A stretch of DNA of 64,000 nucleotides from NCBI GenBank assembly GCA_029204225.1, contig MU832038.1, positions 1-64,000 on the forward strand, read 5' to 3'. Of the stretch, positions 1 to 11,335 are shown piece by piece (position 1 is the stretch's first letter; each line of letters opens with the position of its first letter). The notes under the pieces were generated by a model, which saw only the letters and a program-made list of their open reading frames with translations, did not search any database and was not told the DNA's origin. Source of the DNA: Diphasiastrum complanatum. Taxonomy: Eukaryota; Streptophyta; Lycopodiopsida; Lycopodiales; Lycopodiaceae. Position numbers and translations under genes: made by a program.

Positions 1-466
1 ATATCACGTATGCGCTCACCAATAGAATGCAGTTCATCCATCATTGTCTTGATTCTGGTCATATACGTCTGAATGTGCTCTCCTTGCTCCATGCAGGCAC
101 TATTCAACTTTGATTTCAAAAAACATGATTCTTGACGGATTTGACATCTCGCACTGCTCCTTAGCACATCCATGCCTGTCTGGGTGTAACAGCATCACAA
201 ATGCGGGTAATGATGTGATCCTTCACTGGCAAGTTAATGAAGGGCAAAGCTTTCTCAACTTTTTGTCGAACACTTTGATATCCGCTTCATTTGGCGGCCT
301 TCTCTCATCACCTGTGACGACTTCCCACACGTCTTTCTCCATCAGTATGCTTTTTTATTTTGAATTTCCACATTGCATAGTTGGAAATCCCGTTCAATTG
401 CTACTTTCACTCAAAATGGACCTCTCCCATGTTTGCCATCGCAAAACTGCTTGAAACTTCTGCCAT
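1..466 (-). pseudogene. copia D Gag (UBN2-type), degenerate, continues off the window
   Basis: Reversed Ty1/copia Gag remnant; Gag builds the cytoplasmic virus-like particle. Reading the minus strand from an ATG at about 466, the N-terminal part contains LNGISNYAMWKFKI, the usual 'G.NY..W' start of copia Gag. The UBN2 core follows (NLPVKDHIITRI, then DVKSVKNHVF, then EHIQTYMTRIKTMMDEL). The frame must be changed several times and in-frame stops occur, for example after PRQAWMC near position 175, so this is not an intact gene. The rest of the element lies to the left of position 1. It belongs to the LTR at 1753-2012. Family assignment is firm; exact ends are not. Confidence 0.8.
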
Positions 467-1737
467 AGGCTAAAAACAGTATGCCCGAGGCCAACAATGA
501 TGTCAGAAGTTGAAATAATGACCTGCACTTTTTCCCTTACTAATCCACTCGCCACTTTTCCACCAATTTGAAAGCCAAATCGGCGTCGCCTTCCGGAATG
601 CACTCAGTCGTCAACTCCCAACTACGTGCCCAGTGGAATGGTGAAATCACTTTTGGCACACTCCGAACACTTTCTCCTCTGCAATCACTCTGTTTTGTTG
701 TACTGTACTTGCAGGTACAGTTTGGGTGCCCTTTGTTTGGAGGTTATAGCCTTTCGTTTGGGTCAAAACAGACAAAAGACCTAAAAATAGGGACTTTTCT
801 CGTTTTTGAACTGTTTCTTTAAAGTGAAGAAACTTCACACTTCATGAACTTGGGACCCAACTCAACTTTCAATGTGAAATTTTTTATTGAATTTGAATGG
901 CTATTATTACTTCAAAGCCTCTGTGCCTTCTTCAACTGCCCTTCAGACTCTATCTAAAGGTCGATTTTGATCCAACTATGGATATTCATCTTAAGTAGCG
1001 TGATCTCAACCGTCGATCCGTATCTACTCTCAATCCTATAGTTGTGATCTTTCCAAAACATTGAAACATGGTACTCCAGCCGCTGGACACTTTGGAGCGC
1101 TACAGCTCCGCTCCCTTCACCGCGCACGACAGCCTCCTCGCGGCTCCTTCTCTCCTTCACGAGCTTCAAGCTATGGCTGCAGGGTTTTGGCCACCCAGCT
1201 CTCGTAGATCCAGCGCATTGTACTGCTTGCGGCTGTCCACGGCCACTTCAGGTCTGATTCATATTGCTAGGGCGCCCTTCTTTGAGATTTCACAGCAACC
1301 AAAACAGTTCAAAATAGAGAAAAAAACCAAGTATTTAGGCTTTCAAACCCTGGACCAGGGTTCTGCTTGCAACTTTTGATCTTGGCTTGCTTTTCACAAC
1401 TCTCTGGTTGAATTGCTTTGAGGTCGCCCTACCATTGGAAAGCCGATGCTTCAATCTCTTTGTCAAACGGTGTCTGATTGATTGCACACTGGCTGCAAAC
1501 ACCGAATAGCCTACTTCAGAATTTCAAAATTCTGTTTGCCGAGGTTCTGATTCGGCCGACAACCCTTGTCTCTAAATCCTCACACAGTCTCAAGCTTACC
1601 AAGCTTCTGTGTGCTAAACTCTCTGCACCAGTGTTTCTCCTTCCGTCTTCAACCTGCCGTAAACCCCGAACTCTCAGAAGACAGTCTCCTGAAGCTCTCT
1701 TCAACGACGATGTTGTACTGTGTACACTCCCTATACC
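467..1737 (-). other. copia D untranslated leader between primer site and gag
   Basis: This stretch lies between the minus-strand primer binding site (1738-1750) and the Gag start (about 466). I see no conserved protein in either strand; the short open frames here have no recognisable motif. It is most simply the 5' leader of copia D, possibly with later insertions, since about 1.3 kb is long for a copia leader. Confidence 0.5.
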
Positions 1738-1750
1738 GCTCTGATACCAA
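1738..1750 (-). other. primer binding site (initiator tRNA-Met) of copia D
   Basis: The reverse complement reads TTGGTATCAGAGC, the standard plant retrotransposon primer site complementary to the 3' end of initiator tRNA-Met. It sits 2 bases inside the LTR at 1753-2012, so that LTR is the 5' LTR of a minus-strand element. Confidence 0.9.
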
Positions 1751-1752
1751 CT

Positions 1753-2012
1753 TAGAATTTGCTTTGCACAGGAACACAGATCATGCTACACAAGACAAAA
1801 AACACTCTCCACAGCAAGCTCACATAGCAACTGTATTTCTCAAAATGAAATTACACTGTACATATAGTTGTTCACTCAGGCAACCCATGCATGACCCAGG
1901 TTGCCATTGGCGGGACACGTGTCCCGTCGACTTGCCTCGTGGTGAGGCCAATGATCCTTATCCACTAATAGGACCCACAGTACAGTAGCACAATGATTCT
2001 ACTTTTATTCTA
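1753..2012 (-). mobile_element. copia D 5' LTR (about 260 bp)
   Basis: Near-identical in reverse to 9413-9680, the 3' LTR of another copy of the family. Both copies start TAGAAT and end ATTCTA or ATTTTA, a short terminal inverted repeat, instead of the usual TG...CA. A perfect 16-bp palindrome, CGGGACACGTGTCCCG, lies at 1911-1926 and has a G-box core (CACGTG). Beyond 2012 the primer site region of gypsy M follows almost directly, so D probably inserted there. Confidence 0.85.
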
Positions 2013-2025
2013 ACTAATAGACCTT

Positions 2026-2038
2026 GGCTTTGATATCA
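2026..2038 (-). other. degenerate initiator tRNA-Met primer site of gypsy M
   Basis: The reverse complement is TGATATCAAAGCC. It differs from TGGTATCAGAGCC by two G-to-A changes, the pattern expected from deamination of methylated cytosine on the other strand. It follows the proposed LTR end (TTCACA at 2042) by 3 bases. Confidence 0.55.
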
Positions 2039-2454
2039 AATTGTGAACTTGAAGTGAAGGTTTACTAATTCTAAAGTCCTGACCTTAGAAGTTGTGACTT
2101 AAAAAGAACAAATCAACAAAACACTGTTGAATAGAACTTGCAAAAGAACTCAAAACTTAGAGAAAATTTAACATTCAATCACAAAATCATTCATTCAAGA
2201 GACTTGATGAGGGGTCAAGATGGGGACCCCCCCCCCCCCCCAAAGGATTTTTTTTTCAAATTATGCAAGATCAATTGGCCCAAGGCCAAATACATATACA
2301 GAGGTTTTGGGAAGGATTCTTAGATCTTTACATAGACCAGAAGTTAACAAATTTTGGATCTTAGAGAATCTTTTACCAAGAAAAGTGGTTCCTTATGACA
2401 TGCAAGGACTTTCTGATCAAGAAAAGAGCATGCATAGACATTTGACATTAGGAG

Positions 2455-2710
2455 GCATGACATGCATGAATCCAATCTGACATGCAAGCTTCGATTCCAA
2501 CATGCAAAGTCATTAGGCTAGGGATGGTATGACATGCAAGCTCTAGTTTCAACATGCAAGCTTCAAATCATACATGCAAGTTCCCAAATCAGACATGCAA
2601 GCTCTCAAATCAGACATGCAAATTCCAATCAAACATGCAACTCTCAGATCAAACATGCTTGACCATTAAGCTATGGATGATGTGACATGCAAAGCCATAC
2701 ATGCATGACC
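2455..2710. repeat. CATGCA-rich cluster in the gypsy M LTR
   Basis: About a dozen irregularly spaced RACATGCAAG-like units separated by about 10-35 bp. CATGCA is the RY/Sph element recognised by plant B3-domain factors. The same cluster recurs in the other M LTR at about 13240-13640. Confidence 0.8.
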
Positions 2711-2739
2711 ATCAGTCTTATGGATGGTGTGAAAGTTTT

Positions 2740-2851
<112 letters not shown>

Positions 2852-3539
2852 GTGAGAGTGTGTGTAAGTGGTTCCAAAAATGATTCCAATCCAAGCTTGA
2901 CATATCCTCCTCAAGCCATAGCTCCAAGCTTTCTTCCAAGCACCTATACACATAGAAGCAAAAGCAAGAGGCAAAGCAAAAATGGGAGATGAATAATGAG
3001 GGAGAGGGGCGAGTTAGTCCTTTTATAGAGAATGTGTAGCCTTTAGGGAGTGGCTGAGGTGTCCAAAATGAGTGTGAGAGGTGTAAGGAGACTCTAGGAT
3101 AAGTAAAGTGAGAGGGTGAGGTGTATAGGTATGAGAGGGTGTTTATCCATTAGTTAGAGCAAAAGGGGAGGAGTAGGAGGGCACATTTTCCTAGGTGTCC
3201 TATGGCTTACAAGCCATGTGGAAAAGTAGGTAAGTTACATATTGATAAGGATGGAAGGTAGGTAGCTTAACATTTAATGTTAGCCACTTTCAAGTTGAAT
3301 ATTTCTTTGTTTACAACATTGGGATTCACCCAAGTGTTTTTCATGACATGGAAAAGGCTTTGTATATGTCCATCTTACGTTGCATAATTTTCATCAATTC
3401 CTAGGCCCTTTTTTCTAAGGGTTTCCCATCCCCAATCATAGTGGAGTGTGACACAAAGACTGATCGGTCCTTTCATTTCTTCTCCCAGTCTATATAGACT
3501 CGAGTGAGCCTTCTTTATAGACTCAATTGAGCCTTCTTC

Positions 3540-3665
3540 AGGTACCGTCTTTAGAACATGGTATTGACTATGATGAGACTTGTGAACCCGTGGCCAAGAT
3601 GGTAAGCATTTGGGTCATCATCTCTCTTGCTACTCTTTTTGAATGGGATCTATGGCATGAGCTAA
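3540..3665 (+). pseudogene. copia reverse transcriptase fragment
   Basis: A short forward stretch encodes HGIDYDETCEPVAKMV followed by ISLATLFEWDLW. These match the start of the copia RT domain as seen in elements H and I (H: GIDYDETFAPVAKMV). The fragment ends abruptly in CT-rich sequence after 3665. No LTR or other domain is attached, so it is an isolated relic. The closest in-window relatives are H and I. Confidence 0.85.
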
Positions 3666-4090
3666 CCTCCCCTCTCACTCTCTTTCTCTCCCTCTTCTCT
3701 ACTTTCTACTTCTATCTATTTATCTCTCTCCCTCTCTTTCACTCAAGATCATGATGTGTGTGTGTGGTTAGTGTAGGAGTTGGTAGGGTTAAAGTGAATT
3801 GGAGTTAGGGAAAAGAGTAGAATGCAACTAAATCTAGCAACTTGACATAGTTAGGTACCTATCTAGTATTCTAACCCTCTTCGACAGGCGGAAGGGCTGC
3901 TCACCAACCAAAACTACACACCCTACAGTGGCGTCGATGCCGAGGATAGGTTTCACTAACTAGTTTAGTTGTATTTTTAGTTGTTTTTGTTTTTTTAGAG
4001 TGTTTTTAGGTGGTTTTTGGAGTGGATTTAGCTTGTTTTGTGTGATTTCTTGTGCTTGGATTGTTCTCAACTAGCGGAGGAGGTGCGAAA
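3666..4090. other. no gene seen; CT-rich and AT-rich filler
   Basis: CT-rich low-complexity sequence (3670-3750) followed by unremarkable DNA up to the LTR at 4091. I can support no coding region or RNA gene here. Confidence 0.5.
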
Positions 4091-4899
4091 TGTCGCGAAA
4101 GCGAGACTGTTTCCCTTTTTGTCTTCTTCTTATTCGTGAACGATTTTGTGTCTTTGAAATTTCTCTTTGCGCAGAAGCTGTTTACAGGATCCCAGACACA
4201 CGACTACACATCACAGAACACATTCTATTCTAGCAATCAAGACAAATGACAGCACAAGACAAGGAGATGCATGAAAATAGAGCAACCATATTATCAGTTT
4301 AGTTTTTAGAGTGAGATCGTCAGTGTCTCGCTCGGTGGCGGAATGACACTCTGCTCTTTCGTTGTGTTCTGCTCGTTGGCAGACTTTCATGCACAACTAT
4401 AGCTTCTAGTATTTTCTTAGCTCTACTCACTACCTCTCTCTCTCTCTGTCTCTTATAGATCTCTCTATTTAGATTATTTTTCACACATTTTTTATGATCC
4501 AGAGAAGATAATTTATACCTCAACATTGTGGAGTTTACAAGATGGCTAAACGTAGAATCACAAGACTAGTTAACGCTAATCAACTAGTTAGTTAGTCTCC
4601 GTCGTGAACACTCGTTTCAGCTGGGCGTGAAGTCTACGACTCGAAGCCCATTGAGCTGCCAGCTGGCAGTGAGAAAGATTCCTCTTCGTTTGTTTCGTTC
4701 TTTTTGTCTCTTTCGTAGTTTTTCGTTTGTGCATCCCTTTGCGGTTTGCGGTCCTAGAGGTGTGGTTATGATTCACAAATGATTCGCGAATTGTTCGTGC
4801 TTCGAGTCAAGGGATGTTGACTATCGTGAATTGTTCTCGTTCAACCTTCGTTTCTTGTTCGTGCTGCGACAAAGTTGCAGGAGTTCACCATTTCTGACA
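4091..4899 (-). mobile_element. copia A 3' LTR (about 810 bp)
   Basis: On the minus strand it starts TGTCAGAAATGG at 4899, straight after a purine tract (GTTCAAGAGGGAG, 4900-4912), and ends GCGACA at 4091. It matches the forward LTR pieces at 22385-22620 and 23338-24021. It contains the 14-bp palindrome CTGCCAGCTGGCAG (4656-4669) and TTCnnGAA motifs at 4133-4140 and 4783-4790. The polymerase relic of copia A lies upstream on the same strand. Confidence 0.9.
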
Positions 4900-4912
4900 C
4901 TCCCTCTTGAAC
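4900..4912 (-). other. polypurine tract of copia A
   Basis: The reverse complement GTTCAAGAGGGAG directly precedes the LTR start TGTCAGAAATG. This is the plus-strand primer of reverse transcription and fixes the LTR boundary. Confidence 0.9.
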
Positions 4913-6250
4913 CTTGCAGCTTTGTACGTTTAATCCAATTGTCTTTCTTTGCTTGGCAAATAGTGGCTTGTCGAGCAGTTTCGTGAGCAGATCTGCAATC
5001 ATATTTTTTGATTTTATATACTGGACCTAGGGCTCTCCTTTCGAGATCAAATCTCGAATGTGATGGTACATCAGAGGTATGTGCTTTGTCTTTGAATGGA
5101 AGACATGATCCTGGGACAGATAGATGGCACTTTGAGAGTCCATCATCATCATGCTTAGCTCCTCTCCTGGTATCTCGATTGCCTCCAGCATCATCTGTAG
5201 CCACACTACCTCATTCGCAACCTTTGAAGCTATGACATATTCAGTTTCGCAAGAGGATTGAGCCACCAAGGTTTGCTTTTTGCATATCCAGCTGATTGCA
5301 GCTCCACACGCTATTGTACATCCTACGGTAATGGACTTGTTGTCATCTTTGCAGCTCGCCCAGTTCGCATCACTGTAGTGATGCAACTCGAATATTTTTT
5401 TTTCGTTTTTAGCTTTGTAGGTTAATCCAATATTCTGGGTACCCTGCAGATACTGTAGGATTCGTTTTGCCATTTACCAATGTGCCATGCCAGGATTGAA
5501 AGAGAATTGGCTCAAGGTGTAAACAGAGAAAGCCAGATTGGGTTTGGTACAAATTGTCAAGTACATCAGACTATCGATTAAGTTCTTATAGGGTATACCT
5601 ACCATCCTCTGTTCTTCTTCTTCCGTTTTTGAAAAATATTGCTTTGTGAGCTTGGCTCCAGCTATCATTGGTGTGGCCTTTTCTTTGCAATCCATCATGT
5701 GGTACTGCTTTAGCACCTTTTTGGCATATTTTGACTGACTCAAGTGCATTGCGCCCTTTGTTCGATCTCTTCTGATCTCCAGCCCTAGGCATTTTGTTGC
5801 TTCTCTGAGATCTGTGATTTTGTAGCTTTTAGAAATCTGACTTTTCGTGTCTTTGATCAACATCAAGGAATTTCCTATCATCAGTGAATCATCCACGAAA
5901 ATGGTTAGTATCACAAAATCTTTTTCTACTCTTTTAATGTAGACATTGCAGTCTGGTTGAGTAGGATTGAAGTCTAGAGACTTCAGAAGACCATCAAGCT
6001 TTTTATACTAGGCTCGTGATGCCTGTTTTAGACCATAGATGTATCTCTGCAATCAATAGACATATTGTCTATTGTCAGGGTCTTCATAGCCTTCAGGTTG
6101 CTTCATGGAGATTTCCTCCTCTAGATCTCCATGGAGAAAGGCTGTTTTCACGTCAATCTGGCAAATTTTCAGATTGTACTGTGTGGCGTATGCAAGGAGT
6201 AGCCTTATGCTTGTCATCTTGACCATACGTGTCGAAATAATCGACACCAT
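4913..6250 (-). pseudogene. copia A pol, RT C-terminal half and RNase H, broken
   Basis: Reversed Ty1/copia polymerase. From 6250 downward it shows RT blocks (KMTSIRLLLAYATQYNLKI, then DVKTAFLHGDLEEE, then QPEGYEDP), a gap to TIFVDDSLMIGNS (an altered YVDD box with V at the first position), and the conserved LRYLGLEI-like region as REATKCLGLEIRRD. RNase H follows at 5473-5027 (HHYSDANWASCKDDNKSIT and AQSSCETEYVIAS). Several frame changes and stops occur between blocks, for example near 5914-6053 and around 5473. The frame is cut at 6250 by LTR B, and the polymerase resumes at 7308 beyond it. Confidence 0.88.
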
Positions 6251-6255
6251 ATCTC

Positions 6256-7302
6256 AACGAAATGTTTCTAACTACAAAGCCTTGCTAGCAACTCTCAGCC
6301 TGACCAAGATGTTCGCGAACACGAAAGTCAGGAGACACGAAGCACAAAAAGTTTTGCGAACATGAAAGTCAAAGGAAACGAAGACGAACGGTTCGCGAAC
6401 ACGAAAGTCAAAGCAGACGAAGATGAACGGTTCGTGAACACGAAAGGTTCACGAATGAGAATCTTTTGCGGTCTAGCACGAGAATCTTTTGTGGTCCAGT
6501 ACGAGAGAAAAGCAGACGAGCAAAACGAAACAAACGACGCAACACGAAAAATGTCACGAAGTCCATTTTGCCCTCACGCTCCAAAGAGTACCAGCAAAGA
6601 TCACACAAGTACCTAGCAGTACAAATATCTGATCTGATGGCATGACGTCAGCAGATACATTTTAGGTCATGGCTAATCTACCACTCTTGTAATTCCCTGA
6701 TTAGTTGTAGATGTTTAATCACTCTAATCTTAGATTTACATAGAGCGACTATACTTACTAGATGATACTTGACATATATATCAACATAGTACACATACAA
6801 TGTAATGTAGTAGTTTGGTGCAAGTAAGCAATCAAGATGAAATACAGAATACATGTCCGCCTGCGTGCGAAGACAATTATGTCTAGGATCTGTAGATCCA
6901 ACTGTCTGCTAGTAAAGCGAGACGATTGCTCGTGAGAGAACTGTGTTTCTCCCATGCCAACGCACTGTGTGGATTTGCATGCAGTGCTTGAAGAAATCAG
7001 AGAAAGATCAATATAGATGTTTTTCTCGTTGTGTCTGATCTCGAATGCAAATGCGTCTGTTGTTAATCGTGTATCTGAGTTTTCTTGTTCATTTGAAGTC
7101 TGCACCTTGGTTGAAACTATGTTGAATGTTGCATTAATTTTATAATGTAGATTAGCAGTGCCTGACTACACTTTGGAGGACTGTAGGAGTGATTCAGCTG
7201 GCAGTGTCCAGCGATCGCATCTAAACTCCATCCGAGCGCAAGAGAGTCGTGGTTCCTTCACGAAAGCTTCACGACTGCGATCCTGATTCTCACTCTTCAT
7301 CA
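6256..7302 (+). mobile_element. LTR B, solo, inserted in copia A
   Basis: About 1 kb of non-coding sequence splits the RT frame of copia A. It matches in reverse the LTR at 53772-54727 along most of its length. ATCTC flanks it at 6251-6255 and 7303-7307, a candidate 5-bp target duplication. It ends CA (TTCATCA), but its first bases (AACGAAATG) lack the usual TG, so the left boundary is less sure. Four TTCnnGAA motifs lie at 6312-6455, and CAGCTGGCAG lies near 7195. No primer site, polypurine tract or partner LTR flanks it, hence solo LTR. Confidence 0.75.
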
Positions 7303-8785
7303 ATCTCTACGTGTAGCCCTTCGGACAAGTCTGGCTTTATAGCGGCCAATGGTGCCATCTGATTTCGTCTTTTTCTTGTATACCCACTTGCAATCGACTA
7401 TTTTTCTATTTTTTGATAGTGACTCTAATGTCCATGTCTCATTTCGCCTCATCAACTCAATCTCCTCTGACATTGTCTGCTTCCAGAATTCTCTCTCTGG
7501 ACTCTGGCTAGCTTCTTGATATGTTGTTGGCTCTTCTATGAAGCTGCAGTATTCAAATTGCATGTCTTCACTCCATTGAAGATTGTCAGAGTAGCGATCT
7601 GGAGGTCTTGTTGACCTTCGAGGTTTGTTTTGTCGCTGCTCGAACATTTCTTGTTCGTGGGGTTGATCCTCTGCATCCTACTACTCTGGAGTCTGCGACT
7701 CTACATTCTGATTTGATGTTTGTCCTCGATCTCCCTCTTGAATAGGCAGCAATGTGAAGATCTCAAGGTCTCTTTCGTCTTTCAGTCCAGGGAATGTGGA
7801 TTTATCAAACTTCACATCTCTATTGAAACAACCTTCTTCGTGGTTGGGTTGTAGAGCCTATACACGTGTTCCGTTCGAGTAGCCGACCATGATTGTTTGC
7901 TCAGATTTGTCATCAAACTTGCTTCCTTTTTCTTTGGAAATGTGCTTGTATGCTGCACATTCAAACACACGTACATATGACAGATCGGGCTTTTTGTCTG
8001 TCCACATTTCGTATGGTGTTTTGTTTTCCAGCATTGTCGTTGTAGATCTGTTTTGCAGGTGTACAGCTGCAGGTATTGTCTCAGTCCAAAATTGACTTGG
8101 CAATTGAGCTTGTGCCATCATGCATCTGGCTCCTTCGACTAGCGCTCTGTTTCTTCTTTCTGCCACACCGTTGTATTCTGGTCTGTATGCAGGAGTGAAC
8201 TGGTGTTCTATCCCCTGTTCTTCGCAGAATCTTGAGAATTCTATGCTTTTGTATTCACCTCCATTGTCAGATCTAAGGATCTGTATCTTTTTCGAGGTGT
8301 GCCACTCTACAAATGCCACGAACTTCTTGAAGGAGTCAAATACTTCGGATTTCTTCTTTGAGTACTAGATCGTGGTCATCCGGCTGTAATCATGTTTGAA
8401 TGTCAGAAAGTATCATGAACCTGAGAGCAAATCCATCTTCATCGGTCCACAGACATCAGAGTGGATAAGCTCAAGAACTTCCTTGGCTTTTCTTCCCTCA
8501 TGCATGAATGGATTTTGATGTTGCTTGCCTTTCTGACAAGCTTCGTAGAACTCAGTTTCGGGCCTTGAAATCTTGAGACCTGTGACAATGTCTTTTCTAC
8601 TCATGTCGTACAGACTCCACATGTTCAAATGATACATTCTCTATGCTAGAGCTGATCTTCATTTTCTGAAGCATTTAATATGTTTTCAGAGTTGCTGATT
8701 ATTTTAGCCTGGTAGAGGTGTCCTTATCTGCATCAGCAACTTGTTTGTCGTCTGCTCGATCATACGACAAGTGTTGTCTGGTCGA
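7303..8785 (-). pseudogene. copia A pol, Gag-preintegrase, integrase and RT start, broken
   Basis: Upstream part of the reversed copia A polymerase. From 8785 downward it contains DNTCRMIEQTTNK (end of the protease region), the preintegrase segment with MYHLNMWSLYDMSRK and EVLELIHSDVCGPMK (8637-8413), and the integrase core with ILRSDNGGEYKSIEFSRF and PEYNGVAERRNRALVEGA (8319-7858), including the second D and the E of the catalytic triad. The RT start follows as WTLESLSKNRKIVDCKWVYKKK and KARLV (7647-7303). Stops and frame shifts separate the blocks (near 8370, 7850 and 7670). The piece at 22625-23325 is almost identical to its start. The 5' LTR is absent here. Confidence 0.88.
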
Positions 8786-8813
8786 ATTACCTGCCAGTAG
8801 AAATGTAGTTGAT

Positions 8814-8984
8814 TGTTGAAGAAACAAAAAGTTTCTATTGCCAAAGCCTTGCTAGCCCTCCACTCTGATTTTGATAGAAAAGACACAAGAGACAAAATTG
8901 TTCGCGAACAATTTTGTGACACATGACATGAAATTGTTTCGCGACACAAAACCATTCTTGCTCCACGAACGGCCAAGAAGATCA
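8814..8984 (+). mobile_element. LTR B-like fragment
   Basis: Starts TGTTGAAGAAAC and shares the sequence after it (TTTCTATTGCCAAAGCCTTG and on) with the left ends of the two longer LTR B copies. It carries one perfect TTCGCGAA (8900-8907). It stops where the copia D RNase H fragment begins. Confidence 0.6.
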
Positions 8985-9040
8985 GCCAAGTATCATGGGA
9001 TACAAGTACTTGATCAGATATCACTTGATCAGATAAGGCA

Positions 9041-9355
9041 ATGTGTAGTGCAGCACAAGAAGCTATATGGTTGAGACAAATCTTGGAAGAAGTTGGCATG
9101 AAGCAGAAAAATCCCACGACTTTACATAGCGACAGTCAGAGTGGCATTCAGCTAGCAAAGAATCCAGTGTTCCATGCGAGAACTAAACACATTGAGATTC
9201 AGTATCACTTTATACTTGAGAGGCTGCTGAGTCGTGAAATTCATGTTGTTCATTGTAGCACAGAAGAACAACTAGCTGATATTTTCACTAAGCCACTTGT
9301 TGGAGAAAAGTTTGATAAGTTTAGATCAAAGCTTTCTATACTTAAAGTTTGTTGA
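9041..9355 (+). pseudogene. copia D RNase H, C-terminal fragment
   Basis: Forward fragment of a copia RNase H end. It contains AAQEAIWLRQILEEVG, HSDSQSGIQLAKNPVFHART (the catalytic-region 'D...S...L..NP.FH.R.KHI' block), then KHIEIQYHF and the terminal ADIFTKPL motif seen at the end of copia polyproteins. The frame is open for about 100 codons and stops at 9355, about 46 bp before the polypurine tract of the LTR at 9413. Everything upstream in the polyprotein is missing; LTR B-like sequence takes its place. Confidence 0.9.
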
Positions 9356-9400
9356 CTTTCAAGCTATGTATATGACTGTGTATAAAGTAGACTCTACTTT

Positions 9401-9412
9401 AAGGGAGAGAGC
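9401..9412 (+). other. polypurine tract of copia D
   Basis: AAGGGAGAGAGC directly precedes the LTR start TAGAATTAAAG, marking 9413 as the start of a 3' LTR. Confidence 0.8.
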
Positions 9413-9680
9413 TAGAATTAAAGTAGAATCATTGTGCTACTGTACTGTGGGTCCTATCAGTGGATAAGGATCAGTTGGCCTCGCCACTAGGCAAGTCGAC
9501 GGGACACGCGTCCCACCAACGACAACTTGGGTCATGCATGGGTTGCCTGAGTGAACAACTATATGTACAGTGTAATTTTGTTTTGAGAAATACAGTTGCT
9601 ATGTGAGCTTGCTGTGGAGAGTGTTTTCTGTCTGTGTTAGTGTGTAGCATGATCTGTGTTCCTGTGCGAAGCAAATTTTA
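9413..9680 (+). mobile_element. copia D 3' LTR (about 268 bp)
   Basis: Forward copy of the LTR at 1753-2012. It follows the RNase H end and a polypurine tract, so it is a 3' LTR. The palindrome seen in the other copy is changed here to GGGACACGCGTCCC (9501-9514), still self-complementary but without the CACGTG core. The two D LTRs are inverted relative to each other and belong to different copies. Confidence 0.88.
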
Positions 9681-10033
9681 AGTCTATTATTTTTCTTTCT
9701 TTGTGAAGTTGATGTGAGGGCCTTGTGTATTCATTCTTGAAACAAATGCCAATACAACGGAACTTTGTATGTTTACTTTCGAATAGATTTCTCTTTCACT
9801 CGAATTTTCTTTTTCTTACAAGATCTCTTTAATATTAGAGCTAATAGACTCCATTTGGGGGATCCTCGAGAATTGGATCTCCATCTTGCTTTCTTTTTTA
9901 GAGACAATACTTTGTTAATGCGAGCTTCTATCTTCCTTTTTGGAGAATGGCATTTCTCTGAATCACAAGTCTATTCGTACTTTTTGCCTTGAGTTTGTGT
10001 ATTTTAGGTGAATTCCAAAAATTCCAATCAAAG
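9681..10033. other. no gene seen; T-rich spacer before gypsy M gag
   Basis: T-rich sequence between the copia D LTR and the Gag start of gypsy M. No LTR M sequence or primer site precedes gag, so the 5' end of this M copy is missing. The stretch could be the remaining leader of M. Confidence 0.45.
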
Positions 10034-10565
10034 ATGGATGGCTCCTCACGAGGCTCTTCAAGCTCCTCTTCATCTATGTTGTCATCACCTCATGTTTTCT
10101 CCAAGTCAACTTCCTCTACTCGATCTAGGAAAAGGAGGTTTGCTAAGATTGATAATAAACTTTTTAAGTTTTCTAAGTTTGATGGAGATAGTAGCAATGA
10201 AGAGAGTTTACTTGCTTGGATTCGAAATCTTGATACTTTCTTTGAGAAAAGTAGATAATCAAATCATTCCAAAATTCGATTTGCAACGTTACATCTAGAT
10301 AAGTATGCATCACTATGGTGGGCAGCTATGAAATCTAATCACGAAGGTGCATCCACTTGGCATGGCTTTAAAAAGCAAATTAAAGCCCACTTTTTGCCAA
10401 AAGAATATAAGAAAGATACTTTAGCTGCTTGGGACATTTTTAGGCAAAAGCAAAATGAGAAAGTAGTTGAGTATGTTAAGAGATTTTGGGAGTTGCTTTT
10501 GAAAGTTCAGACTTTGCATTCCATTTCCAAAAGGCAAGAAAAGCGAATTCTTCCTAGAAAATATA
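10034..10565 (+). pseudogene. gypsy M Gag, truncated
   Basis: Ty3/gypsy Gag. After a Ser-rich N-terminus (ATG at 10034, MDGSSRGSSSSSSSML) it has KFDGDSSNEESLLAWI, then after a frameshift near 10255 the retrotransposon Gag core YASLWWAAMKSN, STWHGFKKQIKAHFLPKEY and VVEYVKRFWELL. The frame runs into RT sequence at about 10565 with no zinc knuckle, protease or RT palm between, so an internal deletion of perhaps 1.5-2 kb joined Gag to late RT. Confidence 0.85.
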
Positions 10566-11335
10566 CACTTTCTAGGACATATGATTTCTAAGGAAGGAAT
10601 CCAAATGGACCCTTCAAAGATTAAACCCATACAAGACTGGCCTAAACCAAGAAATATTCATGAAGTTCGGTCTTTTCTAGGCTTATGTTCCTATTATAGA
10701 AAGTTTATTCGCCATTTTGCTCATATAGCTTCACCACTACATGAACTCACTAAGAAGAGAGTAAAATTTCATTGGTATAAGAAAGAGCAAAATGCCTTTG
10801 ATACTCTGAAGCATGCACTTACCACTGGACCTGTTCTTATCATTCCCGACCTTCGTAAGCCTTTCTTTGTGGAAGTGGATGCAAGTTTAGACTGTATTGG
10901 GGCAGTTTAAACCAAGAAGGTCATGCTGTAGCCTTTGAAAGTAGACGACTTCAAGGGGCAAAAGTACAGTATGACATTTATGAAAAAGAACTTTTGGCCA
11001 TTATTCATGCCCTTAAGTTATGGAAGCACTGTCTTCTAGGAAATGATTTCCTAGTTAAAACATATCATCAAAGCCTTAGGTACTTTCTCACCCAGCAACT
11101 AATTCGAGAAAAACATCTAAAATGGGCTAACTACCTTAGCACTTTTCATTTTCAGCTACTTCATCACCCAGGAAAGGACAATAAGGTTGCCGATACATTA
11201 TCAAGAATCCCCAAGTTCAACCATATTTCCCTAGCATATCATGAAGATTTCCTTCCTATGAAAAGTATGTATGCTAGTGATTCCGACTTCCAACATATCT
11301 TGAAAGAAATCAAAGCCATAAAGACTATGTTTTGA
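10566..11335 (+). pseudogene. gypsy M RT C-terminus and RNase H, broken
   Basis: Late RT/connection block FLGHMISKEGIQMDPSKI with the diagnostic 'FLGLCSYYRKFI' segment, followed by RNase H: FFVEVDASLDCIGAV, a 1-nt frame break near 10908, then QYDIYEKELLAIIHALK and KDNKVADTLSRIP. The usual TDHQSL segment reads TYHQSLRYF, so an Asp that is normally conserved is Tyr here. The polymerase palm and the YxDD box are deleted. The frame ends with a stop at 11335, before the integrase. Confidence 0.9.

Noticed and set aside
1068-1379. 103-codon plus-strand frame near the left end
   Set aside because: It lies in the leader region of copia D, shows no domain, and both flanks read as minus-strand copia.
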